Of a stretch of 64,000 bases of DNA, positions 19,996 to 30,117 are shown piece by piece. Under the pieces are notes generated by a model. The model saw only the letters and a program-made list of their open reading frames with translations, was not told the DNA's origin and did no database searches. The stretch's first letter is position 1. Every line of letters starts with the position of its first letter. The position numbers were made by a program, and so were the translations under genes. This DNA is from Alphaproteobacteria bacterium (lineage in GTDB: Bacteria > Pseudomonadota > Alphaproteobacteria > Caulobacterales > Caulobacteraceae). The DNA lies in the NCBI GenBank assembly GCA_018820665.1, contig JAHJNW010000084.1, positions 1-64,000 on the forward strand, in the 5' to 3' direction.

Positions 19996-21618
19996 CTACT
20001 TCTTCGGCACGTGTTTCTGGCCGGTGCGGACCCGGCCGGAGCGCGAGACCTGACGGGCCCCGCCGCGCGCGCCCTTCTGGACGGCGACGGACGAGCCGGC
20101 CTTCTTGTTGGCGCTGGACTTGAGGCCGGCGAGCGGCTTGGTCTTGCCCTTGCCGGCCTTCTTCTGCTCCAGCGCCTTGCCGGGCAGGTTGGACAGGCGG
20201 TCGGCCTTCTCTGCCTTCTTGAGCACGCGGCGCGGGGCGGTCTTGGCGTCGCCCTTGTAGCGTTCCGGGCCCGATTTTGAGCCGCCGGGCGCATAGGGGT
20301 TCTCGCTGCCGGCCTTGACGATCAGCCGGATCGGCGTGCCGGGCAGGTCGAAGGATTCGCGCAGATTGTTGACCAGATAGCGTTTGTACTGCTCGGGCAT
20401 GGCCTCGGCGCGGCTGGCCATCAGCAAGAAGGTCGGCGGCCGGGCCTTGGTCTGGGCCATGTATTTGGGCTTGATCCGCTTGCCGTCGACGGCGGGGGGC
20501 GGATGCCTCTGGGTGGCCAGGGCCAGCCAGGTGTTGAGGTCCTTGGTCTTGACCTTGACCGACCAGGTCGCGTGGGCCTGAAGCACGGCGGGCATCAGCC
20601 GTTCGACGCCGCGGCCGCTGTGCGACGACAACGCGACGAAGGGCGAGCCCTTGAGCTGGGGCAGTTTGTCCTCGGCCATCTGGGTCAGTTTGGCGAGCCG
20701 GGCCTGGGGCTCGGTCTCGAGGTCCCATTTGGCGGCGACATAGACCAGGGCCCGGCCCTCGCGCTCGACCAGATCGGCCAGTTGCAGGTCCTGGGTGTCG
20801 AAGGCGTCGTCCTTGTCCATCACCAGCACGACGACCTCGGCGAAGGTGATGGTGCGGATGGTGTCGGCGACCGACAGCTTCTCCAGCTTCTCCTGCACCC
20901 GGGCCTTGCGGCGCATGCCGGCGGTGTCGACCAGACGGATGTTCTGGCCCTCGTATTCCCAGTCGACCGAGATCGAATCGCGGGTGATGCCGGCCTCGGG
21001 ACCGGTCAGCATGCGGTCCTCGCCGATCAGCCGGTTGATCAGGGTCGACTTGCCGGCGTTCGGACGGCCGATGATGGCGATGCGGATCGGCTTGTCGGGC
21101 TCGTCGATCTCTTCGATGAAGATGTCGGCGCTGGCGGTGACGATGGCTTTATAGAGATCGGCCATGCCCTCGCCGTGCTCGGCCGAGATCGGCACGGGTT
21201 CGCCGAAGCCGAGGGCATAGGCCTCGCCGATGCCGCCGCCGCTCTCACGGCTTTCGGACTTGTTGGCCAGCAGGACGACGGGCTTGTGCTGGTGGCGCAG
21301 ACGGTCGGCGAAGATGCGGTCGAGGGCGGTGACGCCTTCCCGCGCATCCATCATGAACAGGATCAGGTCGGCGTCTTCCAGAGCCGCCTCGGTCTGTTCG
21401 CGCATGCGCGATTCGAGGCTTTCGTCGGTGACGTCCTCATAGCCGGCGGTGTCGATCAGCGTCAGATCCATGTCGCCGATATTGCCGTCGGCGTAGCGAC
21501 GGTCGCGGGTCACGCCCGGGCGATCATCGACCAGCGCGAGGCGCTTGCCGACAAGGCGGTTGAACAGTGTCGACTTGCCCACGTTCGGGCGGCCAACGAT
21601 GGCGACTTTGAGAGCCAT
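19996..21618 (-). CDS. der: Ribosome biogenesis GTPase Der (EngA)
   Basis: Two tandem G domains ([14 protein letters not shown] and [14 protein letters not shown]), KH-like C-domain, basic tail. Confidence 0.97.
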   Translation of the reverse strand: MALKVAIVGRPNVGKSTLFNRLVGKRLALVDDRPGVTRDRRYADGNIGDMDLTLIDTAGYEDVTDESLESRMREQTEAALEDADLILFMMDAREGVTALDRIFADRLRHQHKPVVLLANKSESRESGGGIGEAYALGFGEPVPISAEHGEGMADLYKAIVTASADIFIEEIDEPDKPIRIAIIGRPNAGKSTLINRLIGEDRMLTGPEAGITRDSISVDWEYEGQNIRLVDTAGMRRKARVQEKLEKLSVADTIRTITFAEVVVLVMDKDDAFDTQDLQLADLVEREGRALVYVAAKWDLETEPQARLAKLTQMAEDKLPQLKGSPFVALSSHSGRGVERLMPAVLQAHATWSVKVKTKDLNTWLALATQRHPPPAVDGKRIKPKYMAQTKARPPTFLLMASRAEAMPEQYKRYLVNNLRESFDLPGTPIRLIVKAGSENPYAPGGSKSGPERYKGDAKTAPRRVLKKAEKADRLSNLPGKALEQKKAGKGKTKPLAGLKSSANKKAGSSVAVQKGARGGARQVSRSGRVRTGQKHVPKK

Positions 21619-21651
21619 GTCGGCCTTCTAACGCAGATTGGGAGCCAGGGG

Positions 21652-23073
21652 TCAGCGAATGCTGATCAACTGTCCCTCGTCGGTGAGCACGTAAAGGGCG
21701 CCGTTGTAGGCGGCCGGGGCGAGGTAGACGGGCGCGCCGAGCTTGAGGGTCGCGGTCTGCTCGCCGGTCTTCGGGTCGAAGGCGACCAGTTCGCCGAAGG
21801 AATTGGTCAGCACCAGCCGGCCGGAGGCAAGCAACGGACCCGACCAGATCGGCCGCACGGTGCGATCCCACCAGCCGAAGACGCCGCCTTCCTGACGCGC
21901 GCGTCCCTCGTTCAGGTCGCGGGTCCAGTAGACCTGTCCGGACTCGCGGTTGACCACCGTCAGTTCGCCGCCCTTGGAGACGACATAGACGACGTCGCCC
22001 ACAGGCAGGGGCGCATTGACGCCGGAGATGGGCAGCTGCCATTTCGGCTGGCCGGTGCGGACGTCGATCGCCGACATGACCCCGGAATGGCCGACGGCAT
22101 AGACGACGCCGCGGCTGACGACGGGGCGGCCGGCGATGTCGCGGATCTCGGACAGGGCGCTGGTGCGGCTGGTGCGCGAAAGCACCTGCTGCCAGACCGC
22201 CTGGCCGGTGGCGGCGCGCAGGGCGACCAGTTCGCCGGACGAGAACGGCGCGATGACCGTTTCGCCGGTCACCGCCGGGCTGGAGGCTCGCATGATCCGG
22301 GCCGGTTCGGGAAGGCCGCGATAGGTCCAGAGCTGCTGGCCCGTGTTCACGTCGAGGGCGAACAGCTGATTCTCGACGTCGACGACATAGACGCGCGAGC
22401 CTGCGACCGTGGGCGCTCCGTGAACCGGGACGTCGACGGGGGTGGTCCAGATAATGGCGCCCGTCGCCTGGTCCACGGCGGTGATGGTGCGGTAGCCGGA
22501 TGAGATGAAGACCTTGCCGCCGCCGACCGCCACGCCGCCGCCGAAGCCGCCGCCGGTGGCCCCGCCGCCGAGGCCGAGGCTGAACATGCTGCGGCGGAAC
22601 TCGGCCTCGTCCGGTTTGACGCTGACCGTCCAGGCGACGGATCCGCTGCCGGAATCGACCGCCGTGACGGTGGCTTCGCCGTCCATGGCGAAGACGCGGC
22701 CGTTGTCGGCCACGACCGGCGACATGACCTGACGCCGGGCTGCGGAGCCGGCGCCGATGTCACGGCGCCAGGCGATGGCGAAATCAGCCGCGGCGGCGAC
22801 GTGCTCGACGGCATTCTCGGCATTGCCGCCCGGTTGGGTCCAGGCCGTCGCCGGTTGCGGGCCAGGCAGGAAGAATTCACGGCCGGACAGGGCGGCGGAG
22901 GGCGCCAGCTGCTGCTCGAACTCAAGGACGGAGACGCGATCGCCCGCGGTCGCTGTCGCCTGGGGTTCATCGCCCCCGCCGAGGCCGAACGGCAGGGCCC
23001 GACGGACCGTGCCGCAGGAAGCGACGGTGACGGCGAGGCCGAAAAGCAGGGCGACTTTAAGCACGCGGTTCAT
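21652..23073 (-). CDS. bamB: BamB-like PQQ beta-propeller outer-membrane assembly lipoprotein
   Basis: Lipobox-like VASCG; repeated propeller motifs (VYAVGHSGVMSAIDVRTGQPKWQLPISG); order with der and a YfgM-like TPR protein matches known der-bamB-yfgM neighbourhoods. Confidence 0.85.
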   Translation of the reverse strand: MNRVLKVALLFGLAVTVASCGTVRRALPFGLGGGDEPQATATAGDRVSVLEFEQQLAPSAALSGREFFLPGPQPATAWTQPGGNAENAVEHVAAAADFAIAWRRDIGAGSAARRQVMSPVVADNGRVFAMDGEATVTAVDSGSGSVAWTVSVKPDEAEFRRSMFSLGLGGGATGGGFGGGVAVGGGKVFISSGYRTITAVDQATGAIIWTTPVDVPVHGAPTVAGSRVYVVDVENQLFALDVNTGQQLWTYRGLPEPARIMRASSPAVTGETVIAPFSSGELVALRAATGQAVWQQVLSRTSRTSALSEIRDIAGRPVVSRGVVYAVGHSGVMSAIDVRTGQPKWQLPISGVNAPLPVGDVVYVVSKGGELTVVNRESGQVYWTRDLNEGRARQEGGVFGWWDRTVRPIWSGPLLASGRLVLTNSFGELVAFDPKTGEQTATLKLGAPVYLAPAAYNGALYVLTDEGQLISIR

Positions 23074-23096
23074 GGCGGACGTCCTGATGACGGGGT

Positions 23097-23861
23097 TCAC
23101 GGGCGGGCCGGCTGGGCCGGAGCGGCCGGGCCCGCCTGCGGTCGCGGCGTGGCGGCGCGGGCGGCGGACGCTTCCGCCGCGGCCATGGCGTCAACCGTGG
23201 CCTTGAGGTTCGGGGCCGTACCGGCGTCGATCGAGGCGATCGCCAGACCGGCGCGCTGGCTGATCTCGCGCGGCGTGTCGAGGCTGTTCTTGAGCACCAC
23301 GAAGGTCGAGCGGGCTTCGGCGGCCTGGCCGTTCTGCAACTGCGCCATGGCGAGCGCTTCACGGGCGAAGGCGCGCAGGGGCCGATCATCCTCCGTCAGC
23401 GGTTCGAGACGGGCCTGGACGTCCGCGAGGCTGGCGGTGTCCATCAGCAGCAGGGCGGCCTTCAGGGCCGCGCCGTCGCGCAGCAGGGGATCGCCGGCGG
23501 CCCCGGCGGCCTCGTCGAACAGCTCGACGGCGGCGGGAATGCGGTTCTGCTGCACGGCGATGCCGGCGCGATGCTGCAGGGCGAGCGCCTTGTAGGCGGC
23601 GTTGCCTTCGTCGGCGGCCTGTTTGAAGGCGGCGTCAGCGCCGGTCGGGTTGTCGGCCTCAAGCGATTCGAGGCCGCGTTGGTAGGCGATCGAGGCCTTG
23701 TCGGCCTTGCCCGTCTCCATCGTCTGCCAGCCCCACCAGGCCAGGGCGGCGATCAGGGCGACGAGAAGCACGCCGCCGACAACCGGCAGCCAGGTGCGGG
23801 CGAGCCGCTTGTATCGATCGGAGCGAAGCTCCTCCTCGACCTGATCGAAGACATCAACCAC
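23097..23861 (-). CDS. YfgM-like tetratricopeptide membrane protein
   Basis: MVDVFDQVEEELRSDRYKRLARTWLPVVGGVLLVALIAALAWWGWQ, TM followed by TPR-like helices. Confidence 0.82.
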   Translation of the reverse strand: MVDVFDQVEEELRSDRYKRLARTWLPVVGGVLLVALIAALAWWGWQTMETGKADKASIAYQRGLESLEADNPTGADAAFKQAADEGNAAYKALALQHRAGIAVQQNRIPAAVELFDEAAGAAGDPLLRDGAALKAALLLMDTASLADVQARLEPLTEDDRPLRAFAREALAMAQLQNGQAAEARSTFVVLKNSLDTPREISQRAGLAIASIDAGTAPNLKATVDAMAAAEASAARAATPRPQAGPAAPAQPARP

Positions 23862-23940
23862 GGATAAGTCGCCCCAAAAGTCGCAGAAAATCCAACCGGT
23901 CGGACCCTAGAGACTCGCATCCCCCGCCGCAACGCGGCCG

Positions 23941-24660
23941 TTAGGGGGAAACCGGCTTTTTCGAGAAGTAGGTCTCGACTTCGGCAGGAAAACGGCGGGC
24001 CCTGACATCATCGGCATAGGCGGCGACCGCGCGGCCGATCTCGCCACGCAGATCGGCGTAGCGGCGGACGGATTTCGGCGTCCATTCGAACAGGCCCAGC
24101 ATGTCGGACACCACCAGCACCTGGCCGTCGCAGGCGGCCGAAGCGCCGATGCCGATGGTCGGCTTGTCGATGGTTTCGGTGATCTCGCGCGCCAGACCTT
24201 CCGCCACACCCTCGATGACCACCGAGAAGGCGCCGGCGTCGGCGGTGTCGCAGGCGGACTGGAGGATACGGGCCCGTTCGCCGTCTTCCTTGCCCTTGGC
24301 CTTGACGCTTCCATCGATATTGATCGACTGCGGCAACAGGCCGACGTGGCCCATGACCGGGATGCCGCGCTTGACCAGATAGTCGATGGGCGCGGGGGCG
24401 GTCGGACCGCTTCCAGCGTCACGGCCTGGGCCCCTGTCTCCTTCAGGACGCGGACCCGGCAGTGCCGGGCAGACCATGGACCGCCATGCCGAGGCTGTCG
24501 CCGACAAGGAGCGCATCGCAATGCGGGTCAATGATCTCGCCGGGCGTCACAGCAGGTCAGCATGACGATCGGCTCGCCGCCGTTGCGCGCCCGAATGTCC
24601 GGGACGGTCAGGCGTTTGAGGGATTCCTGCTTCTGGCTGGACCTGGACGACCCCTGACTG
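23941..24660 (-). pseudogene. panB: 3-methyl-2-oxobutanoate hydroxymethyltransferase (panB) remnant: frameshifts plus internal deletion
   Basis: PanB pieces lie in different reading frames: [93 protein letters not shown]...[22 protein letters not shown]. The segment normally between HGLPGT and RVLKETG is missing. Confidence 0.85.
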
Positions 24661-24710
24661 GGGAGCCGTAGATAGAGGGCCGCCTGCCCGGCCTCACCCT
24701 CCGGAGGGCG

Positions 24711-25130
24711 TCAGACTTCCTGCGACAGCTTCATCACCCCGGCCGCAGCGAGGACGATGAGGGCCCCGGCCGCGATCCAGAACAACTGCATGCCGCCCAT
24801 GGAGCCCAGTTCGAGATTCGCGAGACCCACCTGCTCGAGGCCGGACTGAACCGCTCCCTGGACGTTCAGCGAGGCGGACTGGATCCCCTGCCCGAGGGCG
24901 TCGCCGGCGACCACGCCCTCGCGGGCGCCGAGATCAATGTCGATGGACATCGTTTCGCGCACCGCCACCGCGCCGCCGGCCAGTCCGGCCAGCGAGAGGG
25001 CGAGGAAACGCACCCGGGAGCCCTTCTGCAGCCGCTGCTCGACCTGGGCGGTGAACAGGGTTGCGTCGGGCATCGCGGGCGCCCGGGCGAACAGGCGCTC
25101 GACGAAGGGATCGAACTCGTCAGCCGACAT
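24711..25130 (-). CDS. Small membrane protein downstream of the sigma factor; putative anti-sigma factor
   Basis: MSADEFDPFVERLFARAPAMPDATLF...; two hydrophobic segments; start overlaps the sigma-factor 3' end. Function inferred from context only. Confidence 0.6.
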   Translation of the reverse strand: MSADEFDPFVERLFARAPAMPDATLFTAQVEQRLQKGSRVRFLALSLAGLAGGAVAVRETMSIDIDLGAREGVVAGDALGQGIQSASLNVQGAVQSGLEQVGLANLELGSMGGMQLFWIAAGALIVLAAAGVMKLSQEV

Positions 25131-25680
25131 GCTGCGTTCTCCCCAGGGGCTGCGCGGGTTCCGGCTGGAGCCGGGCGCGGAGTTTATCCAGACCACGTTT
25201 GACATGAGACTTCACCGTACCGAGTGGCAAATTCAGGGCGGAGGCGATCTCGGGATGCGCCATGCCCGCTCCGTGACAAAGAGAGACACAGAGCCGTTCG
25301 GGTTCGCTGAGGGTCCTGAGCGCTTCGTCGAGATCCATCAGGCCCGCCTGATCGGCGGCAGGCGCGACGTCTTCCTGTTCAACTTCAGCGATGTAGCGGG
25401 CTTCTTTCGCGACCCGTTTGATGTAGAGACGCGCCGCGATCCGCTTGACCCAGGCCGCGAAGGTCCCCTCGCCGCGGAACTCGCCGCACCGCTGGAAGGC
25501 CTGGATGAAGGCGTCCTGGGCGATGTCGTCGGCGAGCGAAGGCTGGGCCCCCATCCGCCGCAACAGGCCGCGCACCGCCGAGCTGTGGCGACGCACGAGC
25601 TCTCCAAATTCCCGCCGCCCGCCCGCCGCCGCGAGGGCGGCGAGCTCGACGTCGTGCCGGTCGATCAAGGCCTGGGTCAT
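25120..25680 (-). CDS. ECF-type RNA polymerase sigma factor
   Basis: Region 2 (FGELVRRHSSAVRGLLRRMGAQPSLADDIAQDAFIQAFQRCGEFRGEGTFAAWVKRIAARLYI), region 4 (LSEPERLCVSLCHGAGMAHPEIASALNLPLGTVKSHVKRGLDKLRARL). Start at 25680 chosen; the longer ORF-track start is spurious. Confidence 0.92.
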   Translation of the reverse strand: MTQALIDRHDVELAALAAAGGRREFGELVRRHSSAVRGLLRRMGAQPSLADDIAQDAFIQAFQRCGEFRGEGTFAAWVKRIAARLYIKRVAKEARYIAEVEQEDVAPAADQAGLMDLDEALRTLSEPERLCVSLCHGAGMAHPEIASALNLPLGTVKSHVKRGLDKLRARLQPEPAQPLGRTQHVG

Positions 25681-25706
25681 AATATGTCCCCCGTCTCGTC
25701 CCGGAC

Positions 25707-26105
25707 CTATTCCTTGTTCGGGTTGAAGAAGCTCAGGACGATGAAGGCCAGGCCGATGACGGTCGGAATGCAGGCGATGCCCAGCAGGCCGCTGTCGACG
25801 CCGTCGTTCCAGCTGTTCCCGCCAAGGTCGGTCACGATTCCGAAGGCGGCGATGCCGATGCCGACCGCCAGCCAGATCACGCCGCGGCGCAGATCGCGGG
25901 AACGGGACGGCAGTTTGCTTGCGACGTCCCGCGTCAGGGCGTCGATCAGATCCGGCGGCAGATCCTGGCCCTTGTCGATGGCGTGCCGGACCGTGGCCTG
26001 AACCTCGCGCTTTTCCCGGGACTTCAGCCAGGTGGGGCCGACGATGATGGCGGTGATGGTGCCAAAGACCGCGAAGATCGCGAAGATCGGAATGAAGTCT
26101 TCCAT
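25707..26105 (-). CDS. DUF6249-like membrane protein
   Basis: MEDFIPIFAIFAVFGTITAIIVGPTWLKSREKREVQATVRHAIDKGQDLPPDLIDAL...; three hydrophobic segments. Confidence 0.7.
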   Translation of the reverse strand: MEDFIPIFAIFAVFGTITAIIVGPTWLKSREKREVQATVRHAIDKGQDLPPDLIDALTRDVASKLPSRSRDLRRGVIWLAVGIGIAAFGIVTDLGGNSWNDGVDSGLLGIACIPTVIGLAFIVLSFFNPNKE

Positions 26106-26253
26106 TGGAGTCCTCAATGTTCGACCGGAGCCTGATGCCTCGGCCTTCTGACGACAAGAGGCGGCGGCGGGACCGTACAGATGCGCGCGGGCGGATGAAA
26201 CTTTCGTAAGGCGGGCGAGGCCGTCTACAGTCGCCCAAACACAGGAGTCCGCC

Positions 26254-27072
26254 ATGATCGACCGCCGGATGATTCTGGCCGGCCTCGCCGCCGCGCCCCT
26301 CGCGGTTCCGGCGGCCGGGTGCGCCACCGCGCCGGCCGGGAACCGGGCCGGGCTCAGCCTGGTCTGCTTCAACATCTGGCATAACCAGGGCGACTGGACC
26401 GCCCGGCAGCCTCTGCTGATCGAGGCCATCCGCGCGCAAGCGCCGGACGTGATCGCCCTGCAGGAAGTGCTGGAAGACGCCGCCGTCGGCCTGCCCAACC
26501 AGGCGCGCACGATCGCGGACGCGCTGGGCGGCTATGAGATGCATTTCGTCTCGACCGATCCGGAGGGCGCGCCGCGCCGCTATGGCAACGCCATCCTGAG
26601 CCGCCTGCCCGTGCTGGCGCACGACTCGAGGAAGCTGGAGCCTCTGGACGACTTCCGCACCGCCATCCGGGCGCGGATCTCCGTTGGCGGACGGGCCGTC
26701 GACATTGTGAACACCCATCTGGCGTGGCAGCCGGATCAGGCCGCGGTGCGAGCGGAGCAGATCGCCGATCTGATGGCGTGGCTGCCGCAGGACGGGACGC
26801 CGCTGATCGTCATGGGCGACTTCAACGCCGCGCAGGAGGACGCGGGGCTGACCGCCCTGACCGGAACCCGTTTCTTCAGCGCCCTGCCCCGCGGCGCGGC
26901 GGCGACGACGTTGAACCCGGCCAAGGGGCATGCGCCGCGGGTCATCGACCACATCTTCGCAGAGAGCGACCGGTTCGAACGGGTCGACGCCGCCCTGCTG
27001 GGCGCCTCGCCGGTTGACGGCGAGCATCCCTCCGACCATTTCGGTGTCGCCGCCAGACTCAGGCTGCGCTGA
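26254..27072 (+). CDS. Endonuclease/exonuclease/phosphatase family protein, secreted or lipoprotein
   Basis: LVCFNIWHN, DVIALQEV, NTHLAW, VMGDFNAA, RVIDHIF, HPSDHFGVAARL motifs. Confidence 0.92.
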   Translation: MIDRRMILAGLAAAPLAVPAAGCATAPAGNRAGLSLVCFNIWHNQGDWTARQPLLIEAIRAQAPDVIALQEVLEDAAVGLPNQARTIADALGGYEMHFVSTDPEGAPRRYGNAILSRLPVLAHDSRKLEPLDDFRTAIRARISVGGRAVDIVNTHLAWQPDQAAVRAEQIADLMAWLPQDGTPLIVMGDFNAAQEDAGLTALTGTRFFSALPRGAAATTLNPAKGHAPRVIDHIFAESDRFERVDAALLGASPVDGEHPSDHFGVAARLRLR

Positions 27073-27135
27073 CCCGCAACTGCCCCGCCGGCCTCGCGTT
27101 CACTACACGCCGCCCACACCCTCCGGAGAGTCCTC

Positions 27136-27375
27136 ATGGTCCAGATCACCTATCGCATCGTCGAGCATGACGGGGGCTGGGCCTATCGGCTGGGCGACAC
27201 CTACTCCGAGACCTACCCCGATCATGACTCGGCCCGGGCCGGCGCCGTCGCCGCCGCGCGCGAGCAAAAGGTGCCGGACGAAGACGCCCTAATCGAATAC
27301 GCCGACGCCTCGGGCCGCTGGATCACCGAACGCGCTGACGGACACGACCGCCCGGAAACCGAAGTCGAGGGCTGA
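27136..27375 (+). CDS. DUF2188-like small protein
   Basis: MVQITYRIVEHDGGWAYRLGDTYSETYPDHDSARAGAVAAAREQK. Confidence 0.65.
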   Translation: MVQITYRIVEHDGGWAYRLGDTYSETYPDHDSARAGAVAAAREQKVPDEDALIEYADASGRWITERADGHDRPETEVEG

Positions 27376-27463
27376 CGGCGCTCCGGCTTCCAAGCAACGC
27401 CTTGTGATCGATCGAGGGTAGGCGCGGGGCGGCGCGCCGTTTAGTCCTGCGTCATCTGCAAGA

Positions 27464-27477
27464 TGGAACCGGTTACA
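27464..27477. promoter_or_regulatory. Candidate LacI-family operator overlapping the GH3 start codon
   Basis: TGGAACCGGTTACA fits TGnAAnCGnTTnCA at every fixed position; its last base is the A of ATG 27477. Confidence 0.6.
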
Positions 27478-29759
27478 TGCGTCACCTGCCCCTCCCCGCC
27501 CCGACCCGCCGCGCGCTTCTGGCGGGAGGCGCCCTGACGGCGGGGCTGATGATGGCGCCGCGGATCGCGGCGGCGCAGGTCCAGGCCAATCTGGCGCGGG
27601 TCGACGCCCTGATCGCCCGTATGACAATCGAGGAGAAGGCCGGTCAGCTGACGCTGCAGAACGATCCGTTCCGCTGGCGCCCGGAGGGGGTCAACCCCGG
27701 CGACACCCTCGACGCCAGCCAGGAAGGGACCGCCGCCGAGATTCGCGCCGGCCGCATCGGCGCGCTGTTCAACGGCGTCGGTGCAGCGACGACCCGGCTG
27801 GTGCAGGAGATGGCGGTCAAGGACAGCCGGCTGGGCATTCCCCTGCTGTTCGCGGCCGACATCGTCCACGGCCTGAAGACCACCTTCCCCGTCCCGCTGG
27901 GCGAGGCGGCCAGTTGGGACGTCGATCTGGCCGAGCGCACCGCCCGGGCGGCGGCGGTCGAGGGCGGCGCGGCGGGCGTGCACCAGACCTACGCCCCGAT
28001 GGTCGACATCGGCCGCGACCAGCGCTGGGGCCGGGTCGTCGAGGGCTCGGGCGAGGACGTTCTGCTCGGCAATCTGTTCGCCGCGGCGCGGACGAAGGGC
28101 TTCCAGGGCGATGACCTCAAGGCCTGGTCGTCGCTGCTGGCCTGTCCCAAGCATTTCGTCGCCTATGGCGCGGCCCAGGCGGGGCTGGACTACAACTCGA
28201 CCGACATGAGCGAGCTGGAACTGCGCTCGGTCTATCTGCCGGCGTTCAAGGCCGCCTTCGACGCCGGCGCCCTGTCGACGATGAGCGGCTTCAACGACCT
28301 GAACGGCGTGCCGACCAGCGGCAACAAATGGCTGCTGACCGACATCTTGCGCGGCGAATGGGGTTTCACCGGCTTCGTCGTCTCGGACTACACCTCCGAA
28401 CAGGAGCTGGTCGCCCACGGCTATGCCGCCGACGACCGCGACGCGACGCGCCTCGCCCTGATGGCCGGCGTCGACATGTCGATGAAGAGCGGCCTCTACA
28501 TCAAACACATCCCCGGACTGGTGCAGGCCGGCGAGGTGCCGGTGGCGCGGGTCGACGAGGCGGTGCGGCGGGTGCTGATGACCAAGGCGGCGCTGGGCCT
28601 GTTCGAAAACCCCTATCGCGGCTCGGACGTGCGCACCGAACGTCGGGTCCACGGCAGCCGCGAGCATCTGGCCCTGGCGCGCGAGGCCGGGCGCAAGTCG
28701 ATCGTGATGCTGAAGAACGACGGCGGCCTGCTGCCGCTGGCGAAGACCGGCCAGCGCATCGCCCTGATCGGCCCCTTCGGGGCGGACCGGGCCGATCTGT
28801 TCGGGCCGTGGTCGATCTTCAAGGACGAGGACCTGGCCGTGTCGCTGGAGCAGGGGCTGCGCGCGGCGATGGGCGACGGCGCCTCGCTGAGCGTGGTCAA
28901 GGGATCGGACGTCGAGGCGCCGCTGGACGGCGGCATCGAGGCGGCGGTGATCGCCGCCTCCCAGGCCGATGTGGTGCTGCTGGCGATCGGCGAGAGCACC
29001 AATATGTCGGCTGAGGCCCAGTCGCGGGCCGACATCGGCATTCCCGAGCCGCAGCTGGCCCTGGCCGAGGCGGTCGCAGCGACCGGCAAGCCCGTGGTGG
29101 TGATCCTGCGCCACGGCCGGGCGATGGAGCTGTCCGGCGCGGTCAAGGACGCCCCGGCGATCCTGGCGACCTGGTTCCTCGGCTCCGAGACCGGCCATGC
29201 GGTGGCCGATATCCTGTTCGGCGACCATGCGCCGACCGGCCGACTGCCGGTCAGCTTCCCGCATCTTTCAGGCCAGTCGCCGTTCCACTACGCCCACAAG
29301 AGCACCGGACGCCCGGCGGCGTCGCGCAGCGAGGGCTTCAAGGCCCAGTTCCGCGAGACCTCGAACACCGCCCTGTACCCGTTCGGCCATGGGCTGACCT
29401 ATGCGCCGGTGGCCTACTCCGCGGTGCGGCTGTCGGCGCCGACCATGGCGTGGAACGGCGGGCTCACGGCGACGGTCACCCTGAGCAACAGCGGATCGCG
29501 CGAAGCGTCGGAAGTCGTTCAGCTTTATATCCGCGATCGGGCAGCCTCGATCACCCAGCCAGTGCGGCTGCTGAAGGGGTTCCGGCGCGTCACCGTGCCC
29601 GCGGGCGGATCGGTCGAGGTGTCGATCCCGCTGACCTTCGCCGACCTGCTGTTCCTCGGACCGGACCTGGAGCCGACCGTCGAGCCGGGGCTGTTCGACG
29701 TCTGGCTGGCCCCCGACGCCCAGGCCGGAGAGGCGGCGCAGTTCACGCTGAACCGCTGA
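27477..29759 (+). CDS. bglX: Glycoside hydrolase family 3 beta-glucosidase (BglX-like), secreted
   Basis: RVDALIARMTIEEKAGQL, KHFVAYGAAQAGLDYNS, GFVVSDY (GH3 nucleophile region), fibronectin III-like C-terminus. Confidence 0.94.
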   Translation: MRHLPLPAPTRRALLAGGALTAGLMMAPRIAAAQVQANLARVDALIARMTIEEKAGQLTLQNDPFRWRPEGVNPGDTLDASQEGTAAEIRAGRIGALFNGVGAATTRLVQEMAVKDSRLGIPLLFAADIVHGLKTTFPVPLGEAASWDVDLAERTARAAAVEGGAAGVHQTYAPMVDIGRDQRWGRVVEGSGEDVLLGNLFAAARTKGFQGDDLKAWSSLLACPKHFVAYGAAQAGLDYNSTDMSELELRSVYLPAFKAAFDAGALSTMSGFNDLNGVPTSGNKWLLTDILRGEWGFTGFVVSDYTSEQELVAHGYAADDRDATRLALMAGVDMSMKSGLYIKHIPGLVQAGEVPVARVDEAVRRVLMTKAALGLFENPYRGSDVRTERRVHGSREHLALAREAGRKSIVMLKNDGGLLPLAKTGQRIALIGPFGADRADLFGPWSIFKDEDLAVSLEQGLRAAMGDGASLSVVKGSDVEAPLDGGIEAAVIAASQADVVLLAIGESTNMSAEAQSRADIGIPEPQLALAEAVAATGKPVVVILRHGRAMELSGAVKDAPAILATWFLGSETGHAVADILFGDHAPTGRLPVSFPHLSGQSPFHYAHKSTGRPAASRSEGFKAQFRETSNTALYPFGHGLTYAPVAYSAVRLSAPTMAWNGGLTATVTLSNSGSREASEVVQLYIRDRAASITQPVRLLKGFRRVTVPAGGSVEVSIPLTFADLLFLGPDLEPTVEPGLFDVWLAPDAQAGEAAQFTLNR

Positions 29760-29769
29760 GGCCGGGCTT

Positions 29770-30117
29770 TCAGCCCAGCGCGGCGGCGTAGAGGTCGGGC
29801 TTGAAGCCGACCAGGGTGCGGTCGCCGAGGTCCAGCACCGGACGTTTGATCATCGACGGCTGGGCCAGCATCAGGGCGATCGCCCGGTCAGCCGTCAGAT
29901 CCGCCTTGTCCGCCTCGGGCAGGGCGCGGAATGTCGTGCCGGCGCGGTTCAGCACCGTCTCCCACCCGTGCTCGGCGACCCAGCCGCGCAGCCGGGCCTC
30001 GTCGACGCCGGCCTTCTTGTAGTCGTGGAAGAGGAAGGCCACGCCGTTCTGGTCGAGCCAGACGCGGGCCTTCTTGACGGTGTCACAGTTGGGGATGCCG
30101 TAGAGAGTCAGGGTCAT
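29770..30117 (-). CDS. ArsC/Spx-like reductase family protein (YffB type)
   Basis: LYGIPNCDTVKKARVWLDQNGVAFLFHDYKKAGVD...MIKRPVLD. Confidence 0.88.
   Translation of the reverse strand: MTLTLYGIPNCDTVKKARVWLDQNGVAFLFHDYKKAGVDEARLRGWVAEHGWETVLNRAGTTFRALPEADKADLTADRAIALMLAQPSMIKRPVLDLGDRTLVGFKPDLYAAALG

Noticed and set aside
20503-22503. 666-codon plus-strand ORF antisense to der/bamB
   Set aside because: Low-complexity composition; both minus-strand genes have definite family motifs.
23907-24521. 204-codon minus-strand ORF ([14 protein letters not shown]...[15 protein letters not shown]...)
   Set aside because: Not an independent gene; it contains one frame-shifted PanB fragment followed by out-of-frame sequence.
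27441-29264. 607-codon minus-strand ORF over bglX
   Set aside because: No motifs; GH3 signature is on the plus strand.
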